Assembly: GCA_031772625.1 (NCBI GenBank)
Contig: CM062814.1
Span: 365,277,750 to 365,341,749, forward strand
DNA from: Pinus tabuliformis
Taxonomy: Eukaryota > Streptophyta > Pinopsida > Pinales > Pinaceae
Reading direction: 5' to 3'
DNA: 64,000 bases
The notes beneath the pieces are model-generated. The model ran no database searches. It worked only from the letters and a program-made list of their open reading frames with translations, and was not told where the DNA came from. Positions 12,219-24,390 of the stretch are shown here, in pieces. Within the stretch, counting starts at the first letter, position 1; every line of letters starts with the position of its first letter. A program made the translations under genes and the position numbers.

Positions 12219-14298
12219 TGTTAGGTTCCTATACCAATAGGAGTCATAATTTTTGAATGGCTGAGATTAAACCTGTAATATGTACATACCTTTTCTTTTT
12301 GAAAATGTTTTCCATATTCAAAAAATTAAAAAATGTTAACAGGGTATGTCCTAAAAGAAAAATCAAAGGAAAAAAAGAATAAAAAAGGTCAAAAAAAGAT
12401 TAAAAATATGAACCCCAAGAAAGAACAAAGACCATGAAAGTGTGCAAGTCAAAATGCCACTATTATTTACTTTTTGTACAAAATAAATTATTGTGTGCAG
12501 TTTGTAACCTATGCCACAATCCATGATAGTCAAAATGTTTAAGCTTGGCTACTTCATGTTTTCAATTTAATGCTTATAGATAGAGAATAAAATCTCACCA
12601 ATCAGTGTAATCTTGGCAGATAAGTAGATTAGGTGGAGTGAGTAAAAGGAGCTCAACTGTTTAATCTGAGCCCTTGGATGTAATAAGGTTAGACTTAGTT
12701 AGATTAATATTGTAAAAGAAAAGAAAAATGTTTTGATAAGGGTTTTTTCAGCTTAGGTGCACCCTAATAAAGAGAAGTAAAAATGGTAGGATGAGTAGAT
12801 GGGTAAGCAGAAGAAAGGTTGCAGAATTGTGATGATTATTAGACAAAAACATATTTATCACCCTCATCATGAAAGTTCCAAGTATGGATGAGAAATTGGA
12901 CATGCATCAAGTTCACAAAGTCAATTGATTAATTTCCCCTCACTCATTTCACCTTTTACTTAACTAATTTCCCAAAATAAGTTTCAAGTACCCAAAATCT
13001 TAATGTCAAAGGGGCTCAGAGCATTTCTCTAACTTTTGGAGGGACCGGACCCTCGACCCAATGACTTATAGATCTTAAGTACTAAAAATCCCCTCATAAA
13101 CATTCACCCCCTCCAATTCATTCATTTTCCCCTAATAAACCCCTTTTTCCAAGGATAAAACCTTGTTGTCCTAGGAAAAGTGATCACCCTCATGAAAAAG
13201 ACCCCTTTTCTCAAAAAACCCAAAAATACTTTTAGCCTAAGTTATGATGTATGTGTGCTAAAAGAAAACAAAGGCAAAAGATTCATTATACTTAGCGCTA
13301 TTTCGTTTCTGCCATTTTCATATTAATTTCTAACATTCATATATATATTAATTCCCAAAGGAAAAAACCCTTCCCCATATAGTTATAATAAATCCTTTTT
13401 ATTAATACCCCATCCTCGAAAGTTTGAAATATAAACTTTATAATACCTGAACCCAACAAACGAGTTAATTAATCGATCAACGATTAATTAATAATCGAAC
13501 CCTCCGCCAATAAAATCATCCCCGACGCCCTAACCCCGCCTTAATCCATCATTTGATTAAAACCCATCGTGCTAAAACATCAGCCAGGCCCCTCCATTAC
13601 CCTCCACACAACTCCCATGCCCGATCATCATGCGATCGCCTCCCATTTGATCCGACGGCTATTAACCATTTCGCACGGGCCCGAAACCCGAACTTTACCT
13701 GCCTGAAATGGGTTGTTTTCCCTTGGGCCCTAATGCAACGTGGCGACCAATGAGTGGAATCAGGCGACCTCCCCCCAAAACCACCCAGCACTCATAAGCG
13801 GTGTGAACAAACCCGCTTACCACCGCCCGCTAAATGACAAAGCATCACATCCCTCGCTAACTGCCAAAAGTATTATTGTTTCCCAAACACCTGCCAAATC
13901 ATTGACTTTGTTAATAAAGCCAAAAAACCTCATTATTCTTATTTTATCATGAAAATAACGCTCCAGACCTTCATGCACGCAACTGACGACGTCCAACCGC
14001 CAACCTGCAGAAGCCATTGAACTCATAGTCCACCCTCTAGTTCGTGCAGACTTTCTGCAACCATGCATAGTCGCCCATCGACCCTTTTAGAGCCAAAATT
14101 CCCAAAATTCCATGTATTTATCCAAATTCAACAAAAAACTTATCTCATTTCTGAACCAATTACTTTATTGCTCGGAATTATTAAGAAATTTAGTAAAAGA
14201 ACTTCACAACGACCCAAGACTACTCTGTATTTGAACCCAGTTGCCCTAATTGACTGAAAAACCCTTTTTCCCCATTCTTAAATCCACAAGAACTAAGA

Positions 14299-17200
14299 AT
14301 GTTTGCCCCTATTTCCATGGATGGCAGGCCAATTACTACTCCTCAACTGGACATGCACCACCTTCCCCTAGCTGATAAAGATTTCCAAATCAAGGACACT
14401 TCTGTCCTTGAATCCCCTATCAAACTATACTGCAGATATAGGGACCAATACCTAAACCAAGCTGATAAAATAGGTCTTTTGGAGTCTAGTTTTCCCAAGT
14501 ATCAATTCCTTGAGGTGCACATTTTCCCTAAAATCATTCATTATTTCCATGCAAACTACATTCCCAGTCAAAGAGCAGTGATGTCCCCTGACCAAACCAT
14601 ACTTTTCACCATCACTGCCGAGTCAGTCAATGAAATGTTGCAACTACAACCAGGGAAGAACTTAACCCCCATTTCCATTGGAGACTTACCAGATTGATTT
14701 CCCAAGCTTACCACTGCCAAGATTGCTGAAATGCTTCATACCTTCATCAGGGAGGGAAAGCATGTCCCAACAGAACCTCCTCCATATGTGGCTACCATAT
14801 TTTCCCCATTTGGTCAGGATATAGTAGCAATGATCTCTTGTGTTTTAGGCTATACCACCAGTGAGTACATAGATGAAATCATTTTAGCCTTCATGTCCAT
14901 TTTTACTCCAGGACAGCCCCTTGCTGTTATGTATGATTATGTGAAGTACATTGTTGATAGGATGCATGAAAAGTTTTTGAGAATGAGTAATCAAAGAGTG
15001 TTTAAATATTCTTCAATTTTGTATCACCTTTTCTTATACTATCAAGCTGACAAGTTCCCATTCACTCTCCAAAAGCTTGGAACTAAGGGTCATCCTTGGT
15101 CAGTAACTTTTTCGACTCCTTTGATACATAAGTATGATTCCCCATATTCATATACAGATTTCATAGATATTTTTGTATATACAGTAGTGACCATGCTGCT
15201 AGGAAGTCCTCCTCCAAGAATTAGTTGAGACATCAGAAGGCTCTTGCAGTTGTCAAAACAACACAAAGTGGGAGATTGGTACTTGTACCAAAATCACAAA
15301 AAATTCAGGATTTATGGCTGTGATTTGGCCCCATATAAACTGCCCAGATACCTCCCAATGAGGTTATATGCTTTGGAGTATTACAGGCAGATAATCAACT
15401 TAGATGAAGTACATTTTATTAAAGCCAGAAAGAAGGGCCAGCTCAAAATTAAAGATCAACTAGGCCCCGTTATGCAATAGCAGAGAAGCTGGAAGAGAAG
15501 CAGAAGAAATCCTTCAGAGACTCAAACTAAAACAAAGCTTCAGGTGGAGATATGATCCTTGTGACTTCATCTGCAATAGAAGACAGAAAAATAATATGAC
15601 TCCTTACATTCACCACTGAATCCTTGAAATAGAGAAATATGTAAATCAGTTGGAATGGATGGAGAATACTCTAGTGGATAGAGATACCACTAAAGTTTCT
15701 ATTGAAAATCCACTAATTGATCTAGAGAAAAGGCTTGATGAAGGTTCCTTCCTACAGGTGCCAGGAGGATCTCAAGCACAAGGAGAATTAGAGGCACACA
15801 ATGAACAACATACAGAAGAAGAATTCCAGTTGCAAGAAAAATTAGGACAACCAGACCTATCAGAGGAATTAGGTCAAACAAGTACACAACAACCCAATAT
15901 GAGTACTCCCCCTAACTTGCAAACTCCTCTAAATGAGGAAATAAGCCTCAAAAGGAATAGGGAGGAGGCCACTACATCAGGTGGAGCAACCATACAAACA
16001 TATGCAGAAACCATCCTAGTCAAAAGGAAAAGCTTAAACCCTGTTTCAGAGAAAGAATTCATAGAAGAAATAGTGGAGCCCACTGGCACAGAGATAGAAA
16101 GAAGTAGGCATGCTGCTCCTTCTGGGGGCATACCAGAACCTTCCAAATCTCATACTTAGATGTTGGAGAGGAAACAGAGTGTTGAAGTGTCCTCATTTGG
16201 GATGCCAGCAGACAAAAAACAAGATATCAGAGAAAGGTACAAGGACATCAAAGCCAGGATTGAGAGGCTGAAGGCCCAGACTTATGCACAGTACCTCAAG
16301 ATGGAACTTACCAACCAGACAAGGCTGATGTCAGCTTATCATTTGAGAGAAGTCAAAATGAAAATGACATTCATGAAACCCACTACTCAATAGCCAAAAT
16401 CAGCAACTAACTTCCAGACGATATATTTTGAAGTCCTGGCAAAGGACATACATCCTATTGACCAGATTGCGCTGGACAGGCAGACAAGGGGGATGATTTA
16501 CTCCACCTTGACAGGGAAATCCATCACAACCCACCAATTGCAGAACTCCTTGAATAATATATCAGCTCAGTTCCAATTGGAGAAGGCCTCTTCACGAGAA
16601 AAAGACACCAGAATCAAGTCCTTAGAGGACTTAATCATTGAGTTGAGACACACTCCCAAAGATGTAAAGGCCACTGAAAAGTTCATAAAGAATAAGAATG
16701 ATGACATAGCTACTTTGAAGAAGCAACTCAAAATTCCAGCATTGCATCATCCACAAACAGTAGAAGTCCTAGAAACACAAAAAGGACAAGAAGAGCTTAT
16801 GGACTTGGTCCTCAAGCTAAATGACCAGTTGAAAGAAACAGAGAAAGAATTGGACACATTGATCCAGTCCAAACAGAGTGAATTGGCCACTACCTCCATA
16901 GCTATAATTCCCATAGTAACAACTGTAGTCCCTTCAACATTGGTAGCCTCTTTAGCACGAACAGCTCCACCTGCTACAACACTTAGAGTCACAACAAAAC
17001 TTACAACAACAAGTACTTTAATAGAGAAGACAACAGAGTTAGTGAAAGCCATGGAGGAAATGTCCATCCAGGGAACAAAGCTGAAAAATCTTAAGGATAA
17101 AATGGAAAGCCTAGAAACTGACTGTAAACTTGCCCAAATACAGCAGAAAGAAGAAGCACAGAAATTCCTAAGGATGGGTGAGAATATTAAGTTCCTAGAG

Positions 17201-17887
17201 AAGGATCTAACATTGCAAAAGCCACTAGGAAAAACTAAGGAGATGCTCTGGGCCAATATCATTGACTCTGTCAATGATATTTGGCCATCAATTCAAGTAC
17301 GATACGAGCAAACAGAATTAGTGAAAGTGGCCACCGAAGCAATACAAAATTTAAATGAAGACCTAGGAGACCAGCATAAGAAGGCTAATCGACTCATCCA
17401 ATTCTTAAATAGCAAGAACAGGAATGAACTAAATGAGCTTGGTGTAGAACACGAAACTAAAGCTATCATTAAAATTAAAAAGGTTCTTTCTAAAAGAAAC
17501 CTTATGCTTAACCTAGAGAAAAAATGTCATGACATGCAGGTTGGCATTGACAGATTCATGGCAAAGCTTCAAATTTTGAGGACTAAAGGCCTTCCCAATC
17601 CCATGGTAATCGATGACAAAATTATGACCCAATTGGACTATGTTGACAGACTAAATAAATTTTCCAAGGAATAGGCAAGCACTTTAGGAGTCAAAGAATT
17701 ACCAACAGGGAAAGTATTATATGGTACTTTAGAAAATGTATTCTTCCTAAAGCATGAGGTGAATCATCTATTAATCACCAAGGCAAAATTTGCCAAATAC
17801 AATAAGGCAGACGAGATATATAGAAGGATGCTTAAGGTAAAATTACCTGAAGGTGAATGGTGGGAAAAAATGACACATTTACTATAA
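14299..17887 (+). pseudogene. LTR-encoded 1,196-codon ORF, copy A
   Basis: The frame starts at ATG 14299 and ends with TAA at 17885-17887, exactly the codon count of copy B. The first ~400 residues look globular, with conserved-looking segments such as VMSPDQTILFTITAESVNEM and DFIDIFVYTVVTMLLGSPPP. Residues ~720-880 are heptad-rich and probably coiled coil. A Thr/Ala/Pro-rich linker and a second helical region follow. In-frame stops: TGA at 14695, 15226 and 15617; TAG at 16157, 16391 and 17672. A 2-nt deletion near 15468 shifts the frame. Only the TAG at 17672 (codon 1126) is shared with copy B. I recall similar reading frames in gymnosperm repeats but know no function. It shows no gag, pol or env motif, no signal peptide and no transmembrane segment. 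Confidence 0.85.
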
Positions 17888-18171
17888 GTTACCACAGTAA
17901 ATCTGAAGACAGATGAAATAACAGGTAAACGGGGTCAAAGAGTAATAGGTTAAAGAGTATCAGTAAAAGGTTAAGGACAAAGATCATTCTAGCATACAAA
18001 TATCAGCTAGCATAAAGAGCTCAAGTTTGAACTGAAAATAGCCAGCACTATCACAATAAGAGGGACGACATGATGCAGTTTTCCATCTGTCTCCATCTTC
18101 ATGCTTGAAGATATTTTGATTTCCTAGATTAATTCTAAAACTATTATGAGATATTTTGTAAATAATTTTTG

Positions 18172-18178
18172 TATAAAT
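18172..18178 (+). promoter_or_regulatory. Candidate E2 LTR TATA box (left)
   Basis: TATAAAT in TTTGTATAAATACTTCACC, conserved in the right LTR at 31645. It lies about 120 bp before AATAAA and 840 bp before the LTR end, a sensible place for a U3/R border. If correct, the LTR ORF is entirely upstream of the promoter. Confidence 0.55.
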
Positions 18179-18289
18179 ACTTCACCTTTCAAAGTATTTA
18201 GGGTGGATTCAAAGACATTTATGTAGACATTTTCACATCAAGTTAAAGTGCTATTGTAATCAAGACTGGATTGGCTTGCTAGATCAAGG

Positions 18290-18295
18290 AATAAA
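18290..18295 (+). terminator. Candidate E2 LTR polyadenylation signal (left)
   Basis: AATAAA in GGAATAAAGTAAAG, conserved in the right LTR at 31762, just downstream of the TATA candidate, as expected within R. Confidence 0.5.
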
Positions 18296-19020
18296 GTAAA
18301 GACATTTCACAGGATTCTTGTATAAAACAGAAATCAAACAAGTATTCTCTCTCTCATGTGTATTATCGTTTTTCTTTATGTTTATTAATAATCATATGTG
18401 TTTCTATGAAATCTGAATGGTAAACTAGGAATGATATTTCAGAACTTGCTTTAATGCACTCTGTCTTGATTGTTTACATTCTTAATGTTTTCTGCTAAAC
18501 TATCTTAGTTAGGGAATTCTTAAATGCTCCCTTACTTCCATAGTTTCCCCCTTGGTCTATAGTAAAGGATTCTTAGTTGCCCTTTTCTCATGATCACTTC
18601 CTGCTCTTCATCTTGATCCCGGTCTAAGGATTCTTCATTGCCCTTTCACCCTGGTTAGGACTATCTCATCCATTGAACCTGAAGATTTTCCTTTTGCTTT
18701 GCTAGCCTGCCCTGTGAACACTCCCTTTAGTGATTTGGTCCAGTTAAGCTATCCTTTTCTTGACTCCATAGCCCAATGGCTTGAAGAAGCTAGCTCTATC
18801 CATCTGTTCCTAGAATTCCACCACCCAACCAAATTCAAAACCTTATGAACACTAAGAACTAGCCTAAAATCCCACCCAAAACAAAGTTAAATTATAAAGA
18901 GAGAGCCCTCTCTGGACTTAGGTTGGCTAGAACCTGAGTCTAAAAGCTTAGGTTTGTGGTTATTGCGGATTATTCCTTCTTTTGATAACTTCTAGGGAAG
19001 ACTTCTAAGTGATAACATAG

Positions 19021-19038
19021 TGGCAACCATATTGGGGA
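19021..19038 (+). other. E2 primer-binding site candidate
   Basis: TGGCAACCATATTGGGGA begins 3 nt after the LTR end. It shares its two ends with the tRNA-Arg type PBS of E3 (TGGCGAC...TGGGGA), differing in the middle. It is either a decayed copy of that site or a site for another tRNA. Confidence 0.6.
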
Positions 19039-19177
19039 TTCAAACCCTCAGTGTCAATAAACCTTTGAGAAATTTCAAATTTTTATTTCAAGGCTCTTGA
19101 AGGGTTTATTAGAAGTTATTAATAAAATTTCACAAAAAAAGAAATAATTAGGAAAAGCTTGAAATCTAGCTTTAAGG

Positions 19178-21250
19178 AGAACTCACTATACTAGGGCCAA
19201 TCGTGATCCAAACCCTACCCAAGTATTTGACAATGCTAATATGATTTCAAGAATATTTAGAATACAAGAAAGTTCAATAAATCCTACACCTTCAACTAAA
19301 GCAGATTCATGCCCGGATGAGTGGTTGTTTTTAGAAGACCTCCCCTTTGATGAGTATTTTGACCTTTCCCTATTTAGAACCAAGTCTGAAAGTGCACTTG
19401 ATGACATAGTTCTAGATCCACAATTTATAGCTGAACTTGAAGTCCAAAGGGAAAACTTGTCAATTGATTAGTATATTCTAAATTCCCCTCAGTCATCCCT
19501 CACTACTGCTAAGATCTCTAAACTTTCTGAAATAGATTCAGCTCCCTTTAGTTCACCATTATTTCCTTCCATCTCTGAAGTTCATTCCTCACCTCCATTT
19601 ATACCTTCACTTCTCCACCAACCTACCATTACACATTAGTCACCCATTACTCCTACTTCATCACTACCCCTTGTATCATCCTCGGGAACCCAAACTTCCC
19701 TTCTTAGTCCCACCCAACTTAGAGCCATGGAAAACATATATGCTCCTCTTGTGTTGCATGCTCTACTAGGTGCCATGCCACAAGACTACTAGAACAAAAT
19801 CATCCAATTTGATGGCATAGGACCCTATACAGCACAGTAGCACACAAAAAAGATGATGGATAATTTTGAATTACATGAAATTGATATTGAAGATGTCCAA
19901 ATGAGATTGTTGCTCATACTTTAGCTGGCGATGTAAGAACATGGTTTAGATATTTACCTGCTAACAACATAAATACTTTAGAAGTATTTTACCAGAAATT
20001 TTTAAATAGATGGGAAAATAAAAAGAACCCTCTGTAGATCCTTTCAACATATGAAAACATCAAGAGAGGACCAAATGAAACAGTCCATGATTACTGTACT
20101 AGATTCAACAATATATGCAATGCAATACCAGTCAATCTCAGACCCCCACCTAGCTTAGCTCTGATAAAGTTTCCTGATGGTTTTGACACTGATATGGCCT
20201 TCCAACATAGAGAGAGAAATCCTCCAACTCTAGAAGACATGCAGAGTGTAGCAGTTAGTGTAGAAGCTAATTTGCTAGCAAAAAGAGCTAGGGTTAGGAA
20301 CGAAAGGAGAGCACCCTTGAAAGATGAAGCCTCACCCTTTGACCTTAAAATCGATGCCCTAGCTAAAGGAATGGAAAAAATTATGGATAGGATGGAGAAC
20401 ATTGAAAGAAAGCCTCATTGGGATAATCAATAGGCACCTCCAGTGAGAAATCCATACTTTAGAAAGAATAAAAATTTGAACACTAGAAAAAATGGACCTG
20501 ATTAGAATATTAGGCCTCCTTTTCAAGAAAACTATGTTGAAACTTCTGATTCAGAAGACCCTGAACAATACACACAAATTAACTTAATGGGATTATATGA
20601 GGAGGAAACTCTCTTCTTGACTGAAGATGATCAAGAATTACATATGCTTCAGCAATTACAGACCCAATTTGGAGAATCATTCGATTACAAGCAAGGATAT
20701 GATTCTGCTATCTTCGAAGCCTAAAAACAGTACAATTTGCGGAGTAGAAAGAACATTGATACTCCTGACAAAAACATGAAAGCAGTGTAAAATCAACCTA
20801 AGAAAATTAAAGCAGTTCCAGTTACAAGAACTCTCCAAATCCTCTCTAGACCAAATCAGAACCCTCCTAATCCCACTATTGTAGATGTAACCAATGACCA
20901 ACCCACTGATAATAAACCATCCACCTCAATCCCCTCCAAGGATATAGTGGAAGAAACTCCAAACATCACCTTAGAAAATTCATTAAAAAAGACTACAAAT
21001 ACCGAAAAAGAAGAGCAATCTGCTCCAAACCTTGTTGTTAAAATTCCAAACACTCAAGCAGAGAATTCCCCTTTGCCTTTCAATTTTGGGGCAGAGGTAG
21101 CCAAATTGAAAATCACGGTTCCCTTAACAGAGCAGATTAAAAATGAAACTTACAAATCTTAAATAAGAAAATCCTTAAACTTCGTTGAGAATGAAGACTC
21201 CGTTAACCTATTTGATGATCAGCTTTTTGGTCCTGATGTTAATGAAAACT
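19178..21250 (+). pseudogene. E2 gag, broken
   Basis: An acidic N-terminal segment (19241-19471) and a Ser/Pro-rich linker lead to a Retrotrans_gag-type capsid at about 19790-20200. Landmarks are FDGIGPYTA, then DVRTWFRYLPANNI, then NIKRGPNETVHDYCTRFNN. A basic, Asn/Arg-rich tail follows (to ~20520), then a long Asp/Glu/Thr linker to the protease. I see no CCHC zinc knuckle. Many stops are TAG, including 19469, 19795 and 19839, several at places that look like Trp or Gln codons. A frameshift lies near 19905 and another near 21250. Gag would form the particle that packages E2 RNA. Confidence 0.8.
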
Positions 21251-21251
21251 A

Positions 21252-21935
21252 GTGGAAGGAGGGATACCACCCTTTTACATTAGCCTTAGCATCCATGATA
21301 AAATCATACACAATGCTATGCTAGACTCTAGGGCTTCACACAATCTAATGCCTAAATCTATTATGGAGAAATTGAACATGGATGTCACTAAGCCTTACAA
21401 GGACCTGTTTTCATTTGATTCAAGTCAAGTTAAGTGCCTAGGACTAATAAAAGACCTATGTGTTTCCCTAGTACAATACCCTTCTAAGACCATTCTTATG
21501 CACATAGTTGTTGCTGATATACCACCTAAATATGGCATGTTGTTGTCTAGATCATGCGGGGCCAAACTCCAAGGATCTTTACAACTTGACATGTCATATG
21601 CCACAATTTCAGTGTTTGGACATCCTAAAAAACTGTACAGAGAGACCCTAATGAAATATGTAGTGAGTAGCCAGGCTAGGCCTCAAAACTTTCCTATATA
21701 TTCCATGCATTCTGACATTGATTCTTTTATTTTGTACAATGTTGAACCAAACCAAGAAAATACTTCAAAAAGCATTACTTCAGAACAAAAAGAAATTGCA
21801 GTTGCAGCAGACAATCAAATTGTCAAAATTCAAGAGCTTTTAGATAAAAAATATGATCAAGATACCTTAATCAAAGAAGATTTTGTTCTCCAAGACAGTA
21901 AGAATTATGAACATGAAATACTATGGCATCTTTAA
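21252..21935 (+). pseudogene. E2 retropepsin-type protease
   Basis: The protease core reads NAMLDSRASHNLMP, where the family expects D-[ST]-G-A at the active site. Here the glycine is arginine (DSRA), which should abolish activity. The flap and second hydrophobic region follow (VVADIPPKYGMLLSRS). The frame runs open for 227 codons and ends at a TAA at 21933-21935, just inside the following RNase H-like domain. Protease would cleave Gag-Pol in the particle. Confidence 0.8.
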
Positions 21936-22400
21936 TTTTATGGGTTAGTAAACAAACTAGGTGCAGGAGCAGGAGTGTGGATTTACAATTTAGAGAATGA
22001 TCACTCAGAGGGCCATGCTTAGAGGCTAAACTTCAAATGCACGAACAACATGGCTCAATATGAAGCACTTCTTCTAGGTCTCAAATTGGTTAAAAGGTTA
22101 GGAGCCATAAGAGTTTATATTATGGGAGATTCTGAGTTGGTTATAAAACAAATCAATGTTGTATATATGACTAGAGATCCTAGGTTAGGTTTTTATAGAG
22201 GAACAGTTGTAGAAATATTAAATACTTTTTTAGAAACTAAGCTTGCAGTCATCCCAAGAAAACACAATATGCAGGCTCATAGTTTAGCAATGTTTGCCAA
22301 CACTTGTAAGTTACCATTTCAACCTAACCATCAGTACACTGTTGAGGTTAGGCACAGACCTGCTATCCCAAACAACTTGAAAAACTGGCAAGTATTCACT
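21936..22400 (+). pseudogene. E2 extra RNase H-like domain between protease and RT
   Basis: The fold is recognisable from GAGAGVWIYNLE, then NMAQYEALLLGLKLVKRLGA, then MGDSELVIKQI, then IPRKHNMQAHSLAMFA. This order (strand with first acidic residue, Glu helix, GDS, C-terminal helix) is that of RNase HI, closest to the archaeal-like RNase H used by plant Tat-type elements. The first catalytic Asp (usually FDGA) reads FYG here, and the last acidic position reads H, so two catalytic residues are missing. A stop at 21933 and a TAG at 22020 interrupt it. It lies before RT in the same frame, separate from the usual RT-linked RNase H downstream. Confidence 0.75.
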
Positions 22401-22789
22401 AATGACCAACAAATAAACAATTTTCTAACTTTAGAGGAAGAATTTGTAAATAGCAACATAGATACTGACATAACATTAGATCTTGATTTTACAGATAAAA
22501 TAGAAATTAACAAATTAGAAGATGAAGAGATAGATAGATTCCATCCCACAAAGTTTACAAAATCAGATATTCAAAACCTAAAGCAAGTTGAAATTGATGA
22601 GATAATTGACGAAGACTCTGAAATCATCAATCTCAAAGACAATTTTTTGCCCAAAGGATTAACTCCTTTGGAAGACTTGTTTGATTCAAATGATGTCCCT
22701 AGAAAACCAAAAATGGAACCCTTAAAATCTGACATAGAGGAGTGTAACATAGGCTCTAAGGAAGATCCTAAATTGATAAAACTTTCAAA

Positions 22790-23840
22790 ATCCTTACCTC
22801 CTACTGAAAAAGTGAAATACATTGAACTGTTAAAGGAATTCCAAGATGTTTTCGCTTGGAGTTATGAGGACCTCAAGTCCTATGACACCAGCATAATACA
22901 ACATACCATCCCCTTAAAAGAAAACCAGAAACCTTTTAGACAGAAGCTTAGAAGGATTAATCCCATTCTATTGCCTTCTATTGAAAAGGAAATCAAAAGA
23001 ATGTACGAAGCCAAGATCATAGCACCAATTAGATTCTTTGATTGGGTTTCAAATTTGGTGCCCACAAGAAAGAAAACTGGTGAGATTAGACTGCGTGTTG
23101 ACCTTAGGAATCTCAATAAAGTTTCACTCAAGGACAATTACCCTCTCCCCAAAATGGATCACATATTACAGAGGGTAGTAGGTTCAACCAGGATCTCATT
23201 ACTAGAAGGGTTTTCTGGTTACAACCAGATTTTAGTTCACCTAGATGACCAGGCTAAAACTGCATTCACTACTCCTTGGGGCACGTTCATGTATGTGAAT
23301 ATGTCTTTCGAGTTAAAGAATGTAGGGGCCACCTTTCAAAGAGCTATGGATATAGCTTTTGCTAAGGAAATCCATGACTTTCTAGTAATATACTTAGATG
23401 ATATCACTGTATTCTCTAAATCTGATAAACAACACTTAGATCATCTAAGGCAGGTCTTCATCAAATGTAGAAAGTATGGAATTTCTTTGAATCCTAAAAA
23501 ATATTTATTTGGGTTGGAAGAGGGAAAACTGTTAGGCCACATAATATCTAAAGATGGTATCCGAATAGATCCTGCAAGAATTGAAGCCATCTTACAAATA
23601 CACCATCCTAGGAGCATCAGAGAACTACAATCCTTTTTAGGTAAAATAAAATTTCTTAGAAGATTTATTTCTAACTTAGCAGAACTAATTAGATTATTAA
23701 ATAACATGTTAAAGAAAGATTCGACTATTAAGTGGACAGTTGAGGCTAAAAGGTCTTTTGAAGATATTAAGCTAGCCTTAACACAAGCACCAGTTTTGAT
23801 TAGTCCAAAGTTTGATAGGGATTTCATTATATATTTTTTT
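22790..23840 (+). pseudogene. E2 reverse transcriptase
   Basis: The Ty3 RT starts with the connection FQDVFAWSYEDLKSYDTSI. Fingers and palm follow (WVSNLVPTRKKTGEIRLRVD, then NYPLPKMDHIL), then SGYNQILVHLDDQAKTAFTT. The catalytic YLDD is intact at 23391-23402. The thumb has LGHIISKDGIRIDPARIEAI and SFLGKIKFLRRFI. The 605-codon frame (22050-23867) is the longest open frame in the window. It is lost after a run of about ten T near 23830-23843, where one or two bases differ from the number needed to stay in frame with RNase H. Confidence 0.92.
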
Positions 23841-24390
23841 TTTCCTCAGAACACACAATTGTTGTAGTCCTACTGCAGAAGAATGATCAGGGCTTTGAAC
23901 AACTTATTTCCTTCTTTAGCAAATCCCTGAGGGATTCCCCTTTAAAGTATAATATAATGGAAAAGCAAGATTTTTCTTTAGTCAAATCTATCAAAGATTT
24001 CAGAGTTTACATCTTATATTCTCATGTAATAGCTTATGCTCCCAATGTTGTGGTCAAGGACATCCTAACTCTGGATGGTACAAATGGAAAGAGAGGGAAG
24101 TGGATAGCTACTATATTAGAATATGACCTAGAAAGCAAACCTACGAAGTTGATCAAAGGCCAAGGTTTAGCCAATCTCATGGCTGAATTGAACTGTGAGG
24201 CCTTAGACATAAATTTTATTGCAGAAATGGATAATGAAGAGGAGATGGCGACTCCACGAATCAGCCAGGCCTTTATTGAATCACCATGGTATGCTGACGT
24301 TATATATGTTTTACAAAATCTACAAGATCCTCCTGAATTATCCAGGACTAAAAGTAGGTTCTTAAAAATGAAATCTTTAAAATTCTGCAT
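23841..24390 (+). pseudogene. E2 RT-linked RNase H
   Basis: After the poly-T frameshift the reading resumes with HTIVVVLLQKNDQGF, then SFFSKSLRDSPLKYNIMEKQ, then AYAPNVVVKDILT, the Ty3 RNase H/connection layout. The canonical TDH of the family appears as AYAPN here, and the first acidic residue is replaced by Phe runs. Ty3 RNase H degrades the RNA template during cDNA synthesis. This copy looks inactive, and the extra upstream domain has its own missing residues. Confidence 0.7.

Larger units (their letters stand above)
12219..19017 (+). repeat. E2 left (5') LTR, 6,799 bp
   Basis: It runs from TGTTAGGTTCC to TTGATAACA-type ends. It holds about 2.1 kb of non-coding U3, the 1,196-codon frame (14299-17887), a TATA candidate at 18172 and AATAAA at 18290. 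It contains about 95 bp near 13856-13950 missing from the right LTR, which explains most of the length difference. R and U5 together would be about 0.8 kb and U3 about 6 kb. Confidence 0.9.

Noticed and set aside
16747-17274. 175-codon minus-strand frame inside the LTR ORF
   Set aside because: It is the antisense shadow of the coiled-coil coding frame; the corresponding frame is not kept open in the other LTR.
14299-17887. Independent host gene captured between retroelements
   Set aside because: The same frame is present at the same place in both LTRs with matching flanks out to the target duplications, so it belongs to the LTR.
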